A DNA stretch of 64,000 nt from NCBI GenBank assembly GCA_002099365.1, contig MSED01000015.1:2604001-2668000 (forward strand), in the 5' to 3' direction. The stretch comes from Phialophora verrucosa (lineage: Eukaryota > Ascomycota > Eurotiomycetes > Chaetothyriales > Herpotrichiellaceae). The notes under the pieces are model-generated. The model saw only the letters and a list, made by a program, of their open reading frames with translations, was not told the DNA's origin and searched no databases. Every line of letters starts with the position of its first letter. Position 1 is the first letter of the stretch. Of the stretch, positions 46,777 through 58,522 are shown in pieces. A program made the translations under genes and the position numbers.

Positions 46777-49405
46777 CTAGAAGAGCATGTCGCTGGAATC
46801 GTCGTTACTGGCCTCTCTGTCCATCATCTCATAGTCGTCCATGGTTTTCCTTCTCTTTACCTCAATCGTCCTCTGGTCGAGCTTCGACCCATCCAGCCCT
46901 GGTGCCTGGGGCGTGTTCTGCCGGCCACCCCACGTGAATCTTTTGATCAGGCTTGACCGCCGCTTCGGATCAGCACTCGAGCGCCCAACATATCCCGAGG
47001 ACGATGAGGATCGCGTAGGGGCAAAGTATGACCGTCTTTCCGAATTAGGTGTCATTGGAGAGTTGGCTTTATCCCGAGGACATTGATTGTATGTCGTTTC
47101 TTGCAGCATCGGGTCTTCGTTACTGCTGGAGCTGATGTCACTGGGGTCCATGTCCCATCTCGAACTGAACAGCTTCATGTCCGGGTCTGTTGCAAACAAT
47201 GTCTTCATGTCTGTGATATCTTCTTCGCCCCGAGGCGCCACACTTGCACGCCGCTTCCACATATGCCACAACAAATGGTCGTTCCCGATTACTTCCGCCA
47301 AAGAGCCGCTCGAACCTTCCCGGGTCTGGCGTGTTGACATCTGTGATACACTGGCTATAGATTCCTCTTCTCCAGGGTCGCGTTGTAAGTCCAGATAGTC
47401 GTGCACCCTTTCCGTTTCGCTGAGCCAGAGAGAAAATAAGCAAGGGTCGTCGAGGTCTGAGTTTCTATATTGCTCAAAGGACTCTTCGAGGGGTAGGTCG
47501 CTTGCATCACTCGTATCTGACCACCTCCCGAGGTCGGGCCTCTCATATAAGCTGTGCCTTTTCCGAGCCGAGCTTTGTTGGTCCGCTTCGTCCTGTTGGT
47601 GCTGTTGCTGCCTCAGCGGATGCATGCGGATGACATTCTGAGTAAGCCAGCTCGTCCCACCAATGGCTTGAGGCTGCCCAATTAAGCGGCCATCTTTCAT
47701 AGGTCTTTCGCACGGGAGGAGCATTGACACATCACTCATCTGTGACACGCTGCTCGAGTACTTTCTGCTTTCGTGCTGTAGTGGACCTGCGGCTGCATCT
47801 CCTTCAATAGGGCAACCGTAGATTTCAACCATGCCTTGCCCACCACTTCCATCATGCAAGCCTTCCCTAGGCCGCCTATCACCGTCATGGATACCTTCCG
47901 CCGCTACCAGCGGGATGGGATTCCAGGAGATATTAGCCTGGTGATCGAGATCAAGGCGAAAATCCAACATGTCATCTTCACCAATAGCCTCACACGACCC
48001 AAATTCGGATTGTAGGCAAGTTTCATCTTGAGGTTCAGCATGTGACGATCGGCTAAAAGCTTGGGGGAAGATCAACATGGAATCAGATACTCTGACTCTG
48101 TCTGAATACTTCATGGGACACAGCCTTCGAGCAGACTCATGATTCCGCACCCTATTTCTGAGGAGATGCCACAGCTGTGTCTGGGGCCCTTCTGGCGCCT
48201 GTGCCGTTACTCCATTGCTGGAAGGTCCCGGGTGAGATGGATCGCTGCTCGATTCTGAAGATGATGCAAAGTTGACAAAATTCTGTAACACTCTGGATAT
48301 ACCTGGAATGAACTGGGCTTGCTCCTTCAATCTTCGAAGGTAGTCTAGTGCAAATGAAGTAGGTGCAACGTCGCAGAGATGATAACTGTCCTGATCAATC
48401 AAGCACTTGACACCTGCACCCAGGCGGATAGGCTTGGGGCATATGCTGGTGCGGAAGCCCGCGTCAAGCAAAGCAGAGAACACATCCTTGTCCAATAGTA
48501 TCCGTTCGGGTGTCCGCTGCTTTAGGTGAACCCGATTACTCCATTGGAAATCCATGGCTGTGGAATGAGGAGTTGGGCCCGCTTGACGCTGAAAGTCTGC
48601 CAGCTTGTCTTCTGTCACGCTACTGGACTGAGATTTGCTAGCAGGGTCACCGCTGCCAAAGCTTTGTAGGTGCCAATGGACTTGCTCCTGCGCGGTCTTT
48701 GGCGTCCTCTCTCTTGGGACCGCATCTATGCGGCGGTCTCCGGTGAAGTGTAGGCTTAGTTGCACGGACTGCAGATCCCAGGAAACAGTTCCAGCTGGAG
48801 ACCACGACTGAGTGTCAATGTCTCGCTGGCTCTAAATCATGTGAGCGTTAATTCGCAGGAGAACGGTGCCGTACCTGGATTTCGAAGTCCACCTGCAGAC
48901 AGGGATCGCCCTCACGGCGTCCAAGTCTCTGCCATTCTACCTGGGATGCCTCGTAGCCAAGCTGTGCCCACAGCTATTGCCGACGGGTGAGGATTCGAAA
49001 CGCTCAGGACACTGTTAGGCTTACCTCAGCACTCTCAATGAGATCTGTAACGACTGAGTCAACATTCTGTGAGACGATTGGTGTAAGATCTACATCGTCA
49101 GCAAACCGGAGTCGGAGGGACAGACGGAACGCTCTTGCTCTCGGAAACCACAAACGGCAGGGCTGAAGCATTTCATCAGAGAATGAGGCATGGTAATCAG
49201 CATTCTTGCATGAGATCGTGGTCGCCACCTTCGTTAGCAGATGAACATGTGATTTCCGATGAGTAGACAAGCTCCCTCCTAGCTCGATGTCATGCTTCAG
49301 CATTTCGACAAAGCGAGAATCGAGTGTGGCCATGAACGAAATGGCAGATAGTGACGGCGCGATGTGGAAAACTGGCACATGCTTTCGGATCGGAGACACC
49401 TTCAT
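46777..49405 (-). CDS. Unrecognised 840-aa protein (three exons)
   Basis: Exons 49405-49025, 48961-48875 and 48831-46777 join in phase 0 to 840 aa. Introns are GTAAGC...CACAG (63 nt) and GTACGG...TTTAG (43 nt). A second start, MATLDSRFVEML at 49333, is equally possible. I recognise no family. The N-terminal ~165 residues look folded (SRARAFRLSLRLRF-like beta strands, DLIESAELGYEASQVEWQRLG, SWSPAGTVSWDLQSVQLSLHF). A second ordered block around residues 240-330 (RTPERILLDKDVFSALLDAG, FALDYLRRLKEQAQFIPG) is followed by a long Ser/Asp/Gln-rich disordered half with many potential phosphosites. The C-terminus has a basic patch SSLIKRFTWGG and an acidic end. No signal peptide or membrane span. Probably a fast-evolving regulatory or nuclear protein, but that is a guess. 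Confidence 0.7.
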
Positions 49406-49611
49406 CCGGCTGCGGTCCGATCAGCCTCATCTCATCTTTTCCTCATGTCGGGTATTCCAGGAACTCTAGTCCAGGGCATCAGCACTTCCGCAAGAGACGG
49501 ATGAGGTACTTGTGCCGGCACCGGTGACAATCGCCCTTTCTTCCACCTTAAAACGTGTTGGTGTCATGCCACCACGGTCATGATCTGCCACCGTGAGCAG
49601 TCAATCACCTG

Positions 49612-51066
49612 ATGTTCTCATTTCTGCCCGGGACCATGACTCGACACCTGGTATCTGGCATGCTACGAGCAAGGCTCGCTCCAGCGTCAAGTCGGAGGGT
49701 GGCACTCGGAAGACGCCCTGTGTCGCGGACGTTCCATGCTACCACGTTTGCTTGCACGGATGGGGTCTACAAGGAACTTACGGAAATGCGAGTGCGAACC
49801 CCATGGATTCAAGCTCTCAAGGAAAGGAAAGAGGCGGAGAAGAACCCCCAGTTATCACAAGTGCAAAGTGTCAAGCCCGACTTGACCCCCAAGAAGATGT
49901 CGGATTCCTACGTTAGCCTCGTTCTCCCGCTCTCTGTCAGTACAATCGCTACCTATTCTCCTTTTCCACTCGCCAACAGTTGATGTGTGTAGAAAGATCC
50001 ATGGCTGCTCGACACCTATGCAAACTACACAGGTCAGATTCGTACCGGCACCCTGCTGATGGATTTGGACGCTTTGGCTGGCGTAGTCGCGTACAAGCAT
50101 ACGGGTGAAGGAGTGAGCAATGTGACCGCGGCTGTTGACAGAATTACGATCAAAAACCCGATCAAGGAGATTTGTGACCTTGAGCTGAGTGGACAGGTAA
50201 CGTTTGCAACCGGGAGGAGCAGTATGGAAGTTACTCTTCAGATTGCCAAAGCTCCAGAACCTGGTCACAAAGTTGCCCCGGAGGACATCTTTATGACTTG
50301 TGCTTTTACAATGGTCGCCCTAGACCCGCAAACCAAGAGGCCCGTCAATATTGCTCCGCTCCAAGTCAACACTCCGGCAGAAAAAGCACTGTATGCCAAG
50401 GGTGAGGAGAATTACAGGAACAAAAAGACCATCAAGTCGACAGATATTATGGCCAAGGCTCCTGACGCCGATGAATCAGCTTTAATCCATAAGATGTGGA
50501 CGGATTCAATCGCGTACGCAGATTCCAGGAACCCAAAGCAGCAACCCGCCAACGTCCAGGCCATGTCCAAGACTACCATTCATTCGACACAGATCATGCA
50601 ACCACAGAATAGAAACCGCCACCATTTCATGATCTTCGGAGGATATCTGCTCAGACAGACCTTTGAACTGGCGTTCACCTGCGCAGCATCATTCTCGCAC
50701 ACTCGCCCTCGTTTCCTGAACCTCGACCCAAGTACATTCGAGGAAGCCGTGCCCGTCGGTTCCGTGCTCTACGTGTCAGCTGGTGTGTCGTATACAGAGC
50801 CCGACCCCAACGGCGGTACGCGTATTCAGGTTATGGTACGAACGCACGTTCGCCCTGTGGAGCATCAAGATCAAGAGAGGAAGTCCACGGGGACATTCTT
50901 CTATACGTTTCTGACACCGGCGACCGTCAATGTCCTGCCACAGAGTTACTCTGAATTTATGCGGTGGGTGGCTGGCAAGAGACGTGCAGCGAGATTGTCT
51001 GCGATGTTGGAGTCCGATCCACACCCTATCCTGGCACAACTTCACGAAGAGAACGTCACGGAGTAA
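49612..51066 (+). CDS. Mitochondrial acyl-CoA thioesterase, ACOT9-like double hotdog (two exons)
   Basis: Hydrolyses acyl-CoA to free acid and CoA, expected in mitochondria. Exons 49612-49935 and 49993-51066 give 465 aa (457 from the alternative ATG at 49636, which gives the better targeting sequence). The intron is 57 nt, GTCAGT...TGTAG. The N-terminus (MTRHLVSGMLRARLAPASSRR...) is basic and acid-free, a likely presequence. Two hotdog domains follow: SLVLPLS/KDPWLLDTYANYTGQIRTGTLLMDLDALAGVVAY in the first, and STQIMQPQNRNRHHFMIFGGYLLRQTFELAFTCA in the second, the arrangement of ACOT9/ACOT10-type enzymes. The hotdog motif with FGGYLLRQ is the usual second-domain signature. Transcribed divergently from the unrecognised gene at 46777-49405. 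Confidence 0.88.
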
Positions 51067-51597
51067 GTGACTTCGCGTTGCGTTCTGGGACGCATAAAGT
51101 ACAGGGATAATCTGTCCATCGATGACAGCCGGCCGCTATACCATCGATCTCCTTGATCAGGCAGGGATGTCCTGGATGCGACGGTCCAATTTTCCGTGGC
51201 TCGGCCCAAAAAACAAAAATTTGGACACTAAGAGGAGTAAAGCCAGGCACGGTAAACACAGTGTTTTCGACTGTTGACTCTGATTCTGCACATAAATCGG
51301 TGGTCCGGATGCCCTCGAACCTGGAATTTCGGTTCTTGGACGTCGTCGCTGCCGAAGACTGCATTCGCCAACTGTGTCTTCGCCGTGTCGTTGGAAGGAA
51401 GGCAGTATGGAAGGACTGTGCCTCTCTCGGTTGTAGAACCGCCTTGAGTGAACAGACACGGACAGGCGAGCAAGCAGGCCTCGTAGCGAAGTCGGATGTG
51501 ATGGTCACCGCACACGGCTCAAGATAGCCCAGTAACGGCGCCGCGTATAGCTATGAATGTGTTGATAGCAAGCACCATTTCAGCCTAGTAGTCTTGA
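51067..51597. other. Intergenic, no gene seen
   Basis: About 530 bp between convergent ends of the thioesterase and HSK3 genes. Frames on both strands cover the same bases and show no family. Confidence 0.4.
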
Positions 51598-51900
51598 TCA
51601 ACTCTCCTTGCCTTCCTCGCCTTGTTTTCCTCTGCCTTGCACACTCTCTTCCCCGAGGACTTTGGCGCTGCCCATGAACAGTGCGCCCACGTAGCCTCCC
51701 AGAAAACGCATATCTTGAGCCTGCACGGCCGTCATCCTCAATAAGTTTTCTGTATCCGCGAGATGCGCGTTCAGCTGAGCCAACTGCGCGTGTAGATGGG
51801 CATACTGGCGGTTCTTGTTTGTAGATGCTGCGGTGCTGGAAGTGACAGAGGATGGGCGGGGAAGGGACGGCTTCGTCGATGTAGTGTTCCGATCCATCAT
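51598..51900 (-). CDS. HSK3: DASH/DAM1 complex subunit Hsk3
   Basis: Single exon, 100 aa. The core RQYAHLHAQLAQLNAHLADTENLLRMTAVQAQDMRFLGG with following ALFMGSAKVLGEE is the Hsk3 signature: a short coiled coil with a conserved TENLLRMTAVQA segment. Hsk3 is one of ten small DASH subunits that form rings or patches around kinetochore microtubules and help chromosome segregation. The N-terminal 30 residues are Ser/Thr/Pro-rich and the C-terminus acidic, both typical variable tails. Length fits the family. Start MMDRN is the first ATG of the frame. Confidence 0.88.
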   Translation of the reverse strand: MMDRNTTSTKPSLPRPSSVTSSTAASTNKNRQYAHLHAQLAQLNAHLADTENLLRMTAVQAQDMRFLGGYVGALFMGSAKVLGEESVQGRGKQGEEGKES

Positions 51901-53019
51901 TGTCAGGAGACCGGATATTGAGCAGACACCGTGGAAAGTTCTAGGGACGATCGACGCTGGACTTGACAGGCGTCACAGGATCTCGGGAAGGGGACGACGA
52001 TGTCAACATTTAGATGTTGACTGCACGCGTTCGCGGTTGGCGCACAAGGCTGAAAGTGGCAGAGCTGCCTGATTGGCTGGCGGCCAAGTAGGACTCAGTT
52101 TCTCAGCCTTGCCAATTCTGTGACGTTCACAATCATCCTGACTTGTGCGTTGTCGCAACATATACTCTGCTTCACTTCGTGTTGACTGGTTGTCATCTTG
52201 CAGCATCCTGAGACCTGGTTGCAGTGCTCCAGGAAGCTCTCTAAATTGCAGCTCCCGCATGCACCGTCACTTCGCACGACCCGGCCTGCTAGACTGCGGA
52301 AGATGTTGGAATCCTGCACACAAGACTGAATGCAATTAACAGCATGGGATCCTCCCACCCAAGAATGGAGCTCCTTTCTATTGAGGTGGGCAATCTTTCG
52401 GTCACCCTGTTGACCTAGGTCTGTCCGTGTGTCTGCAACAAGCAATTCTGCACGGCTTTAACGAGCCTTCGAAGGGAGCCTTGGGGTTTTTAATGGTCGT
52501 GCAATTTTCCGATTTTGGGCCTTCCCTAGCCTGCTCGCAGAACATTACTAATAAGACCGAGACTCGCTGGGCGATTGCATTCGCTAACCTGCAGGAGCGG
52601 CGGCGCTGCGCTCCAGGGTCTGCAAACTCATTTGATCGAATGCAGAGCGACTCTTCCCAAAGCGGTAGTTGCTGTGACGCCTGGCAGCTTCTGGGGTGTC
52701 TTTGCGCCTACGAGCGCAGGTATTCATTGTCGATCTGAATCTCAAACGTATGCGTCTTCATCCTTGCAGGCTGTTTGTTGCGGGAACACCAGCAAGCTCA
52801 GTGGAACAGGCGTCCGAGATCCGAGAATGTTCAAATGGCAGGCCTAATACCACTTCTGGCGACATGTCCCGATCCCTGATTGACCGCCAGTAACGTCACG
52901 GTCGTATTCCGATGCGAGGCGTCTTATTCTTGCATGCTCAGTTGAGCTTCTCCCTCAACTATGCTCTTCATCCTGTCGCCAAACCATGAGCGACTCCCCA
53001 AAGAGAGCAAACGGCCAAG
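51901..53019. other. Intergenic, no certain gene
   Basis: About 1.1 kb. A minus-strand frame (52095-52445) is Cys-rich but has no signal peptide and cannot be joined to a start; I do not call it. Upstream regions of HSK3 and of the NmrA-like gene lie here. Confidence 0.4.
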
Positions 53020-53975
53020 ATGACCTACTCTATTCTTCTGCTTGGTGTGACGACTACACTTGGGCGCAAGGTGGTCCGATCCCTGGCCCTCCGAGCGCAG
53101 GACTTTGGCAGAATCGCAATATTGACCGGTGGTGACACGGAAGGTGAAGCAAGAGCGACTTCAAATGAATTGGAATTCGTCGCCGGCAGCCCGAGCGATC
53201 CCAATTCCTACCGGGGCTTCGACGTCGTACTATCCTTGGTTGTAGATGATCTCTACGCTGCACAAAAGGTATACATCGATGCGGCAATTGTCGGCTGCGT
53301 GAAGCACTTCTACCCTGCGGAATGTCAGCACTACCGAGTCATTTTCCGTCGTCCAGTATGCATCGATATCTCTAACTCCTCGCTAGACGGAGCAGACCTG
53401 ACCCATGCGCTCGTTCGGGATGAGCCATATTTTGCCGACAAGATCTCTGTGCGGAAGTATCTCGAGGCACGGGCCCAGGCTGACAATTCACTGGGGTACA
53501 CATACATGATGACAGGCGTGCAGGCGGACCTTCTTCTGGAAACCAACCTCCTGGGCTTGAGCCAGGACAAGAAGTCTGCTACATGCCTTGGACACCCTGA
53601 TGCGAAGGCCTCAGTGACCTGCAGCGACGAGTGAGTTTACCACTTGGATCGTGTGTCTCCCTACATGTGACGGCCTTTGACAGTCTTGGTAGTGTAGCCA
53701 AAGTCATTGTCAGGAGCCTCCTCCCTCAGCATCTCCGCAGCCTTAGCATGAGGCGACACCTTCGCTTCACAGGCTCCACCATGCCCGCATCCTCTCTCTT
53801 CGATGCAGTCTCTTACGTCCTCCACCGCCCAATCGACGTGAGGTACCTGGACCACGATTCGTGTTACAAGCACAAATCCCAAGGATCGCACACAAGGCTC
53901 CATCCGGACATTGCCGCATACAGAAGAAGCCTCGGGTTTGGCGGGTTTGAGATCAAAGAGCCAGACGAGGATTAG
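53020..53975 (+). CDS. NmrA-like / isoflavone-reductase-type NAD(P)-binding protein (two exons)
   Basis: Exons 53020-53630 and 53684-53975 give 300 aa; the 53-nt intron is GTGAGT...GACAG. The N-terminus is a Rossmann strand and loop (YSILLLGVTTTLGRKVVRSL), followed by ELEFVAGSPSDPNSYRGFDVVLSLV, as in atypical short-chain dehydrogenases of the NmrA/isoflavone reductase type. KHFYPAECQHY and KISVRKYLEARAQ occupy the places of the conserved active-site and helix regions. Members range from true reductases in secondary metabolism to redox-sensing regulators, so the role is open. The usual catalytic Tyr-x3-Lys of classical SDRs is not expected here. It is the first of a run of metabolic genes extending to 64 kb. 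Confidence 0.75.
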
Positions 53976-54398
53976 TTTCCAGGTAAAGACATCGATTGCA
54001 GTGGGAAAGAATACCTGGCGGAGCTGCGGCCGAGATGCTGGGCGGAAGTCGTCCGCGAGTACTTCACGAGCGCAAATGATGACAATGACGGTGCTGAATT
54101 GAGATTCTCTTTTCCCAAGGCAGGAATCCAGGTTGCAGATCAAGTCCTCGGGCAAGCCTTGATGATTTGGCGTTGTCGGTGGTTTACCACGTCGCTCGTG
54201 CTGGGAATTGTACGACGAACAAAGACGGTTGATGACACTAGAACGCCCTCTTGGTGTCCAAGACATTGAGCCAGCTAGTCTGAAACCCTTTTCAATATAG
54301 CAGTTTGGCATACGGTCCAGCGCATATACATTTTCGATCTCTGCGCTTCTTCAAGATTCCAGCACCAGGTCCGAGACTGAGCCCTCGCCGGGGGCACG
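53976..54398. other. Intergenic between convergent NmrA-like and ADH genes
   Basis: About 420 bp holding both 3' ends. No gene or strong hairpin noted. Confidence 0.4.
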
Positions 54399-55454
54399 TC
54401 ATGGGACAAGAATAGCCCGCCCACGCACCTTTCCAGCGGACAGATCATCGATCGCCCTCTGGAACTCCTCCAACTTATACACCGACGTATGCAGGACGAC
54501 CTTGCCCTGGGCGGCCAACACCATCAGCTCCGCCAGATCGTTGTACGACCCAACCAAGTTCCCGATGAAGTTGATCTCCGCGGAGATGATATCAATCGTC
54601 GGCACGATGATGTTCTCGCCATATCCGACGATGTAATAGTTGCCCGCCCTGCGGAGCAATTTGACGCCCCTAGCCGTCGAGCCGCCCTCGGCCACGAAAT
54701 CAATCACAGCCTCGGCGCCCTTGCCCGCCGTCAACCTGAGCACCTCGTCCACAACGGCGTCGCCTGACCCTGCTCCGGCATCGCCACTGTCGCGAGCCAA
54801 CACCACATGATCAGCACCTAGCTCCCTCGCCAGCGCCAACGCGCCGTCGTTCCGATCCACGACAATCACCCTCGCGGCGCTGATGGCCTTCATGACCTGT
54901 ACGCCGATGTGGCCCAACCCGCCCGCGCCGATCATCACGACGAAATGGCCCGGCCGCAGCGCCCTCGCGGCCTTGGCGCACGCATGGTACGCTGTGAGCC
55001 CCGCGTCCGCCAGGGCCGCCACGTCCACGGGCTCGAGCCTGTCGTCCAGCCTGACGACGCTGCGCGCCCCGGTCTTGACGTACTCGGCGTACCCGCCGTC
55101 CGTGTCGATGCCCGGGAAGGAGCTCGCCTCGCAGTGCACGTCGTCGCCTGCGCGACAGGCCCGGCATAGCCCGCACGTCACCAGCGGGTGGAGGATGACT
55201 TTGTCGCCTGCCTTCAAGCCCGTAACGGCGTTACCCACCGCGTGCACCCAGCCCGCGTTCTCGTGCCCAATCGTGTACGGCAGTTTGACGTTCGATTTGG
55301 CCGCCCACTGTTCTTCGAGGATGTGTATGTCGGTGCGGCACACGCCGGCGGCGCCGATCCTGACAATCACGTCCAGCGGGTTGGTGATTTCGGGTTCGGG
55401 CGCGTCTTGGAGTTGGAGCGGTTGGTGGTAGTCGACTAGGCGGACGACCTTCAT
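54399..55454 (-). CDS. Zinc-dependent medium-chain alcohol dehydrogenase, bacterial-like
   Basis: Single exon, 351 aa; oxidises an alcohol with NAD(P)+. Catalytic zinc ligands: Cys39 (GVCRTD), His64-Glu65 (GHENAGW) and probably Asp150 (ALADAGLTAYHA). Structural zinc Cys94, 97, 100 and 108 (CGLCRACRAGDDVHC). Nucleotide-binding GAGGLG (176-181) with an acidic VVDRN end of beta-2, which favours NAD. The stretches TIGHENAGWVHAVG, FPGIDTDGGYAEY, PTIDIISAEINFIGNLVGSYNDLAELM and GKVRGRAILVP are, from memory, those of actinobacterial NAD(P)-dependent alcohol dehydrogenases rather than fungal Adh1 types. The gene is intronless and its third codon positions are strongly G/C compared with neighbours, both in line with acquisition from bacteria. 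Cytosolic; substrate unknown. Confidence 0.92.
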   Translation of the reverse strand: MKVVRLVDYHQPLQLQDAPEPEITNPLDVIVRIGAAGVCRTDIHILEEQWAAKSNVKLPYTIGHENAGWVHAVGNAVTGLKAGDKVILHPLVTCGLCRACRAGDDVHCEASSFPGIDTDGGYAEYVKTGARSVVRLDDRLEPVDVAALADAGLTAYHACAKAARALRPGHFVVMIGAGGLGHIGVQVMKAISAARVIVVDRNDGALALARELGADHVVLARDSGDAGAGSGDAVVDEVLRLTAGKGAEAVIDFVAEGGSTARGVKLLRRAGNYYIVGYGENIIVPTIDIISAEINFIGNLVGSYNDLAELMVLAAQGKVVLHTSVYKLEEFQRAIDDLSAGKVRGRAILVP

Positions 55455-56698
55455 GGTATGGATGGAGGTTGCAGTGAGTATGCTTGGTGTGAGGGTGTGT
55501 AAGTAAGTATTCCTGATGAGCTCCTTTATGAGTTCACAAGAAGTCAGTCAGTACGCTACCTTCGATGCCTCTGCCCCGCGGTAATCTCCAAGTACCATAT
55601 GCCGTAGGCATTAGCAGTAGGCTTGGGCTTCCTCAAGAAACGATCGGACGCTAACCTTACCGCACTATATTCCAATCGCACTTGACTTCAGACGGAAGGG
55701 GCTATGGCAAGTATACTCCGTCTCGCGATATACCAAGACTCAACCCGGCTCTGTAGACCGAACGAACACAAGAGACGCTCGCCTTACAGACGCTGACCGT
55801 GCCTGGGTATGTCGTATAATTGTCGCAGATTTACTGTAGCTTGCACGTATGCACGTATGCATGTAATGTGAAGAAAGTCGTCCACCACCACCACCCCTCC
55901 TCCTTATCATCCATCAACCATGCACCTGCCATGCCGCTTGCCCATGCATGTCGCATTCACTCCATAAACAGGTACTACGTACTCGTCCAGCGCCACGTCA
56001 ACTGCAGCGGGGTCAAGCGTGCCCAAGAATGGCATCTGGGATATCAACGTGAGTCCGAAGGGCCAATGAGACGAGGAAAGCTTGCACTCCGCCGACGTTT
56101 GGTTCGCGGGGAAAAGGATACGGGGATGCCCCCTTTTGACGGCGTCACGGTACTCGAGGCTTGATGAAATGCGGGGGAAGGGGGAACAGGACGACCCAAT
56201 TCATGAGCTACGTCGATCGCGGGGGGTGGATGAATGGGCACGAGTCCGATCAGCGCAGATGCCGCTGTTGCCGGTCTCTTCGGTCCGGCTCCCATGAACG
56301 AGGAAGGGTTGTGTGGTGTGTCGGGGACGAATGAGCGGGACTGGCCGCATTTAACGGGGTGATATTCGTAGCGACATAGAATGATTACTCGTAGATCACA
56401 CGGCTTAAAGGGGGACGTGCTCGTGAGGCAACTGAAGGGTTCACATCTTTGAGCATGCTCGCATGTTCTACTCCGTACACAACTACAGTGATAACAGAGA
56501 GTGCTCTGTACTTGTCCCCCCGATTGATCACAGCACGTTCGTCTTAAAGTTGCCTGCCTCGTCCAATACATGCTGTGCTTCGTCCCAATTCCTTCTTACG
56601 ATTTCTGCCCGTGCCTCACTTCGCACTTTGATATCACATCTGTGGCTGGCGTTAGCGGGTGGGTTCTTTTTGTTGTGGTCTCGAGCTCATGCTCAGGC
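55455..56698. other. Intergenic, no gene seen
   Basis: About 1.2 kb between the ADH start and the P450 stop. It holds the ADH upstream region and a P450 3' UTR. A CAC/CCA-rich stretch lies near 55880-55900. Frames are short and overlap in both strands. Confidence 0.4.
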
Positions 56699-58522
56699 TT
56701 ACTTGAATGGAAGAGGCCGCGCTGCAATCGACTGTGTGATCGCGTCAGGATCGACTTCAATCTCCCTGCCTTGGCCGTCCTTCGCTTTGGTGATCCGGAA
56801 GGCCCACAGGATCCGCGCCATGGTCAACATCATGGTGCTCTCGGCGACGTGGATGCCGGGACAGATTCGTCTGCCGGCCCCGAATGTCCAGTGGTCGCGG
56901 TCGTGGATGTCACCCGCGAGCGCTGCTTGACTCATTGACAGGTCCGGGTTTTGTCTCGACGGGTCAAAGACTCGAGGGTTGGGGAAGAGCGTCGGGTCAT
57001 TGTTCGCGGACCAAGTCGAAAGTAAGATGGTCGCGCCCTTGGGGATAATGTACCCGTCGATTTCGTCCTGCTCGCGTGCGGCATGGGGAACTGCTCCGGT
57101 CGTTGCCCTTGGCATCCCTTGCAGGCGGGATTAGCATTCGGACATGCTCAGACGAGCAAGTGGAGTGAGTGGACGGTCTTACATCGCAACGTCTCTTTCA
57201 TGATTCGGCGAATGTACCGTAGCTTTTCCACGTCACTGGCATCGGGCATACGATCCGGGCCGACGACTTCTTCTAGCTCGGTCTGTGCCCTGGTCTGGCA
57301 GTCCGGGTAGAGCATCATAGCCTGGAGGAACTCGGTATTGGTAAGCTCAAAACTTTGGACAAATGTGGGCAGCAGATGTCGAAGAATGGTTCCCCCGTAC
57401 CTTGATGAAGGACACTAGCTGATTGCTCTGTGTATCAGTGGCGGCTTCCATCGCAATTCCAGCGATGTAGGCCGCAGCCCGATCAGTCAAGATGGCGCCG
57501 TCTTGCTTCCCCTTCCACGATTCTTGGGCACGGATTATATCGGCGGCGAAACCTAGATAGACGATGAGCGTGGGTTGACTTTTCAGCAAGGGCGAGTATT
57601 AGAATATACTTGGCCGGGCATTCTCATCGTTCATCATCTTCCGCGTGTCGTCCAAGAGCTGGTGGAATTGGATCTTTTCCCGTCGAAACACCTCCCTCGC
57701 ATCTCGGTACATCGGATACATGAACGAGGGCAACCATTTCACAATCGGCCTCAGCTGGGGATACCAATCGAACAGCTGGCTCTTGTGCACCATGGTAAAG
57801 AACCCGTGCGCGTTTTTGAGCAGCTCCTTCATCACCGGATTCTCCGGATCGGTGACGCGAAACCCGTAAGCCATACTGGTGCCCGCGCTTAATGTCATCC
57901 TGGCGATCACCGTCTCAAACGCCTCGGGGTGATGGAGAAGGTCGAAGCACAACTGTTTCGACTCCAGATCCTGGTAAGGTGCATACCGGGCTGCTCTGGT
58001 GCTGTTCAGGAATCCGTGGTATAGTTTTCGCTCAACTTTCCAGAGATCATCGTAGCCGCGGAGGATGATCCGGGAGTCCTCGAAGACGTCCTGCATGAAG
58101 AGGGAAGGGCGGTCTGCGTAGTTACCGCTGCGTTTATCGACGAGACGCTTTATAACCGAGCCGCTCGCGAGGACGATGACGGTCTGAGAGCCTAGTTTGA
58201 GGGAGAAGATGGGTCCGTCTTCCCGTCCCTGAATGTTAACACTTCTTTTTCACAGGGCGTTGGCGACATGCCAACACTCACATTCTTGCGCCCATTTGAG
58301 ATGCTGTACATGAATGTCTTTCTTCGGCAATTGATGCAGATTCCCAATCAGCGGCAGGGTAGGCGGGCCTGGAGATCGTCAGCATGTGCTCAAAAAGAGC
58401 AGTGCCAACAGACCTGGTGGCAAGTTTCGACCTCGTACTCCAATCGTCAAGAGCCTCGCAAGGAGCACGCATGCTACTGCTGCTGCGAGGAGTAGCCTGG
58501 CATCCAGTACGTCAACGGCCAT
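56699..58522 (-). CDS. Cytochrome P450 monooxygenase (six exons)
   Basis: Membrane-anchored haem-thiolate oxygenase. Exons 58522-58414, 58368-58282, 58218-57610, 57552-57401, 57321-57183 and 57117-56699 give 504 aa. Introns of 45, 63, 57, 79 and 65 nt all have GT-AG borders and keep phase. The N-terminus has one hydrophobic anchor ([16 protein letters not shown]) followed by the proline hinge [14 protein letters not shown]-helix region [15 protein letters not shown]-helix KETLRW (ExxR); PRVFDP in the PERF position; haem loop [10 protein letters not shown] with the ligand Cys at about residue 451. It looks like an E-class, group-I fungal P450 of the ER; the substrate is unknown. Two acceptors compete for intron 2 (CAG and AAG, 10 nt apart); only the second keeps [12 protein letters not shown] in frame. 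Divergence from the neighbouring ADH suggests no shared promoter. Confidence 0.9.

Noticed and set aside
52095..52445. Cys-rich 116-aa minus-strand frame, possible small secreted protein
   Set aside because: Many Cys, but the N-terminus is charged, no signal peptide is found, and no upstream exon could be joined.
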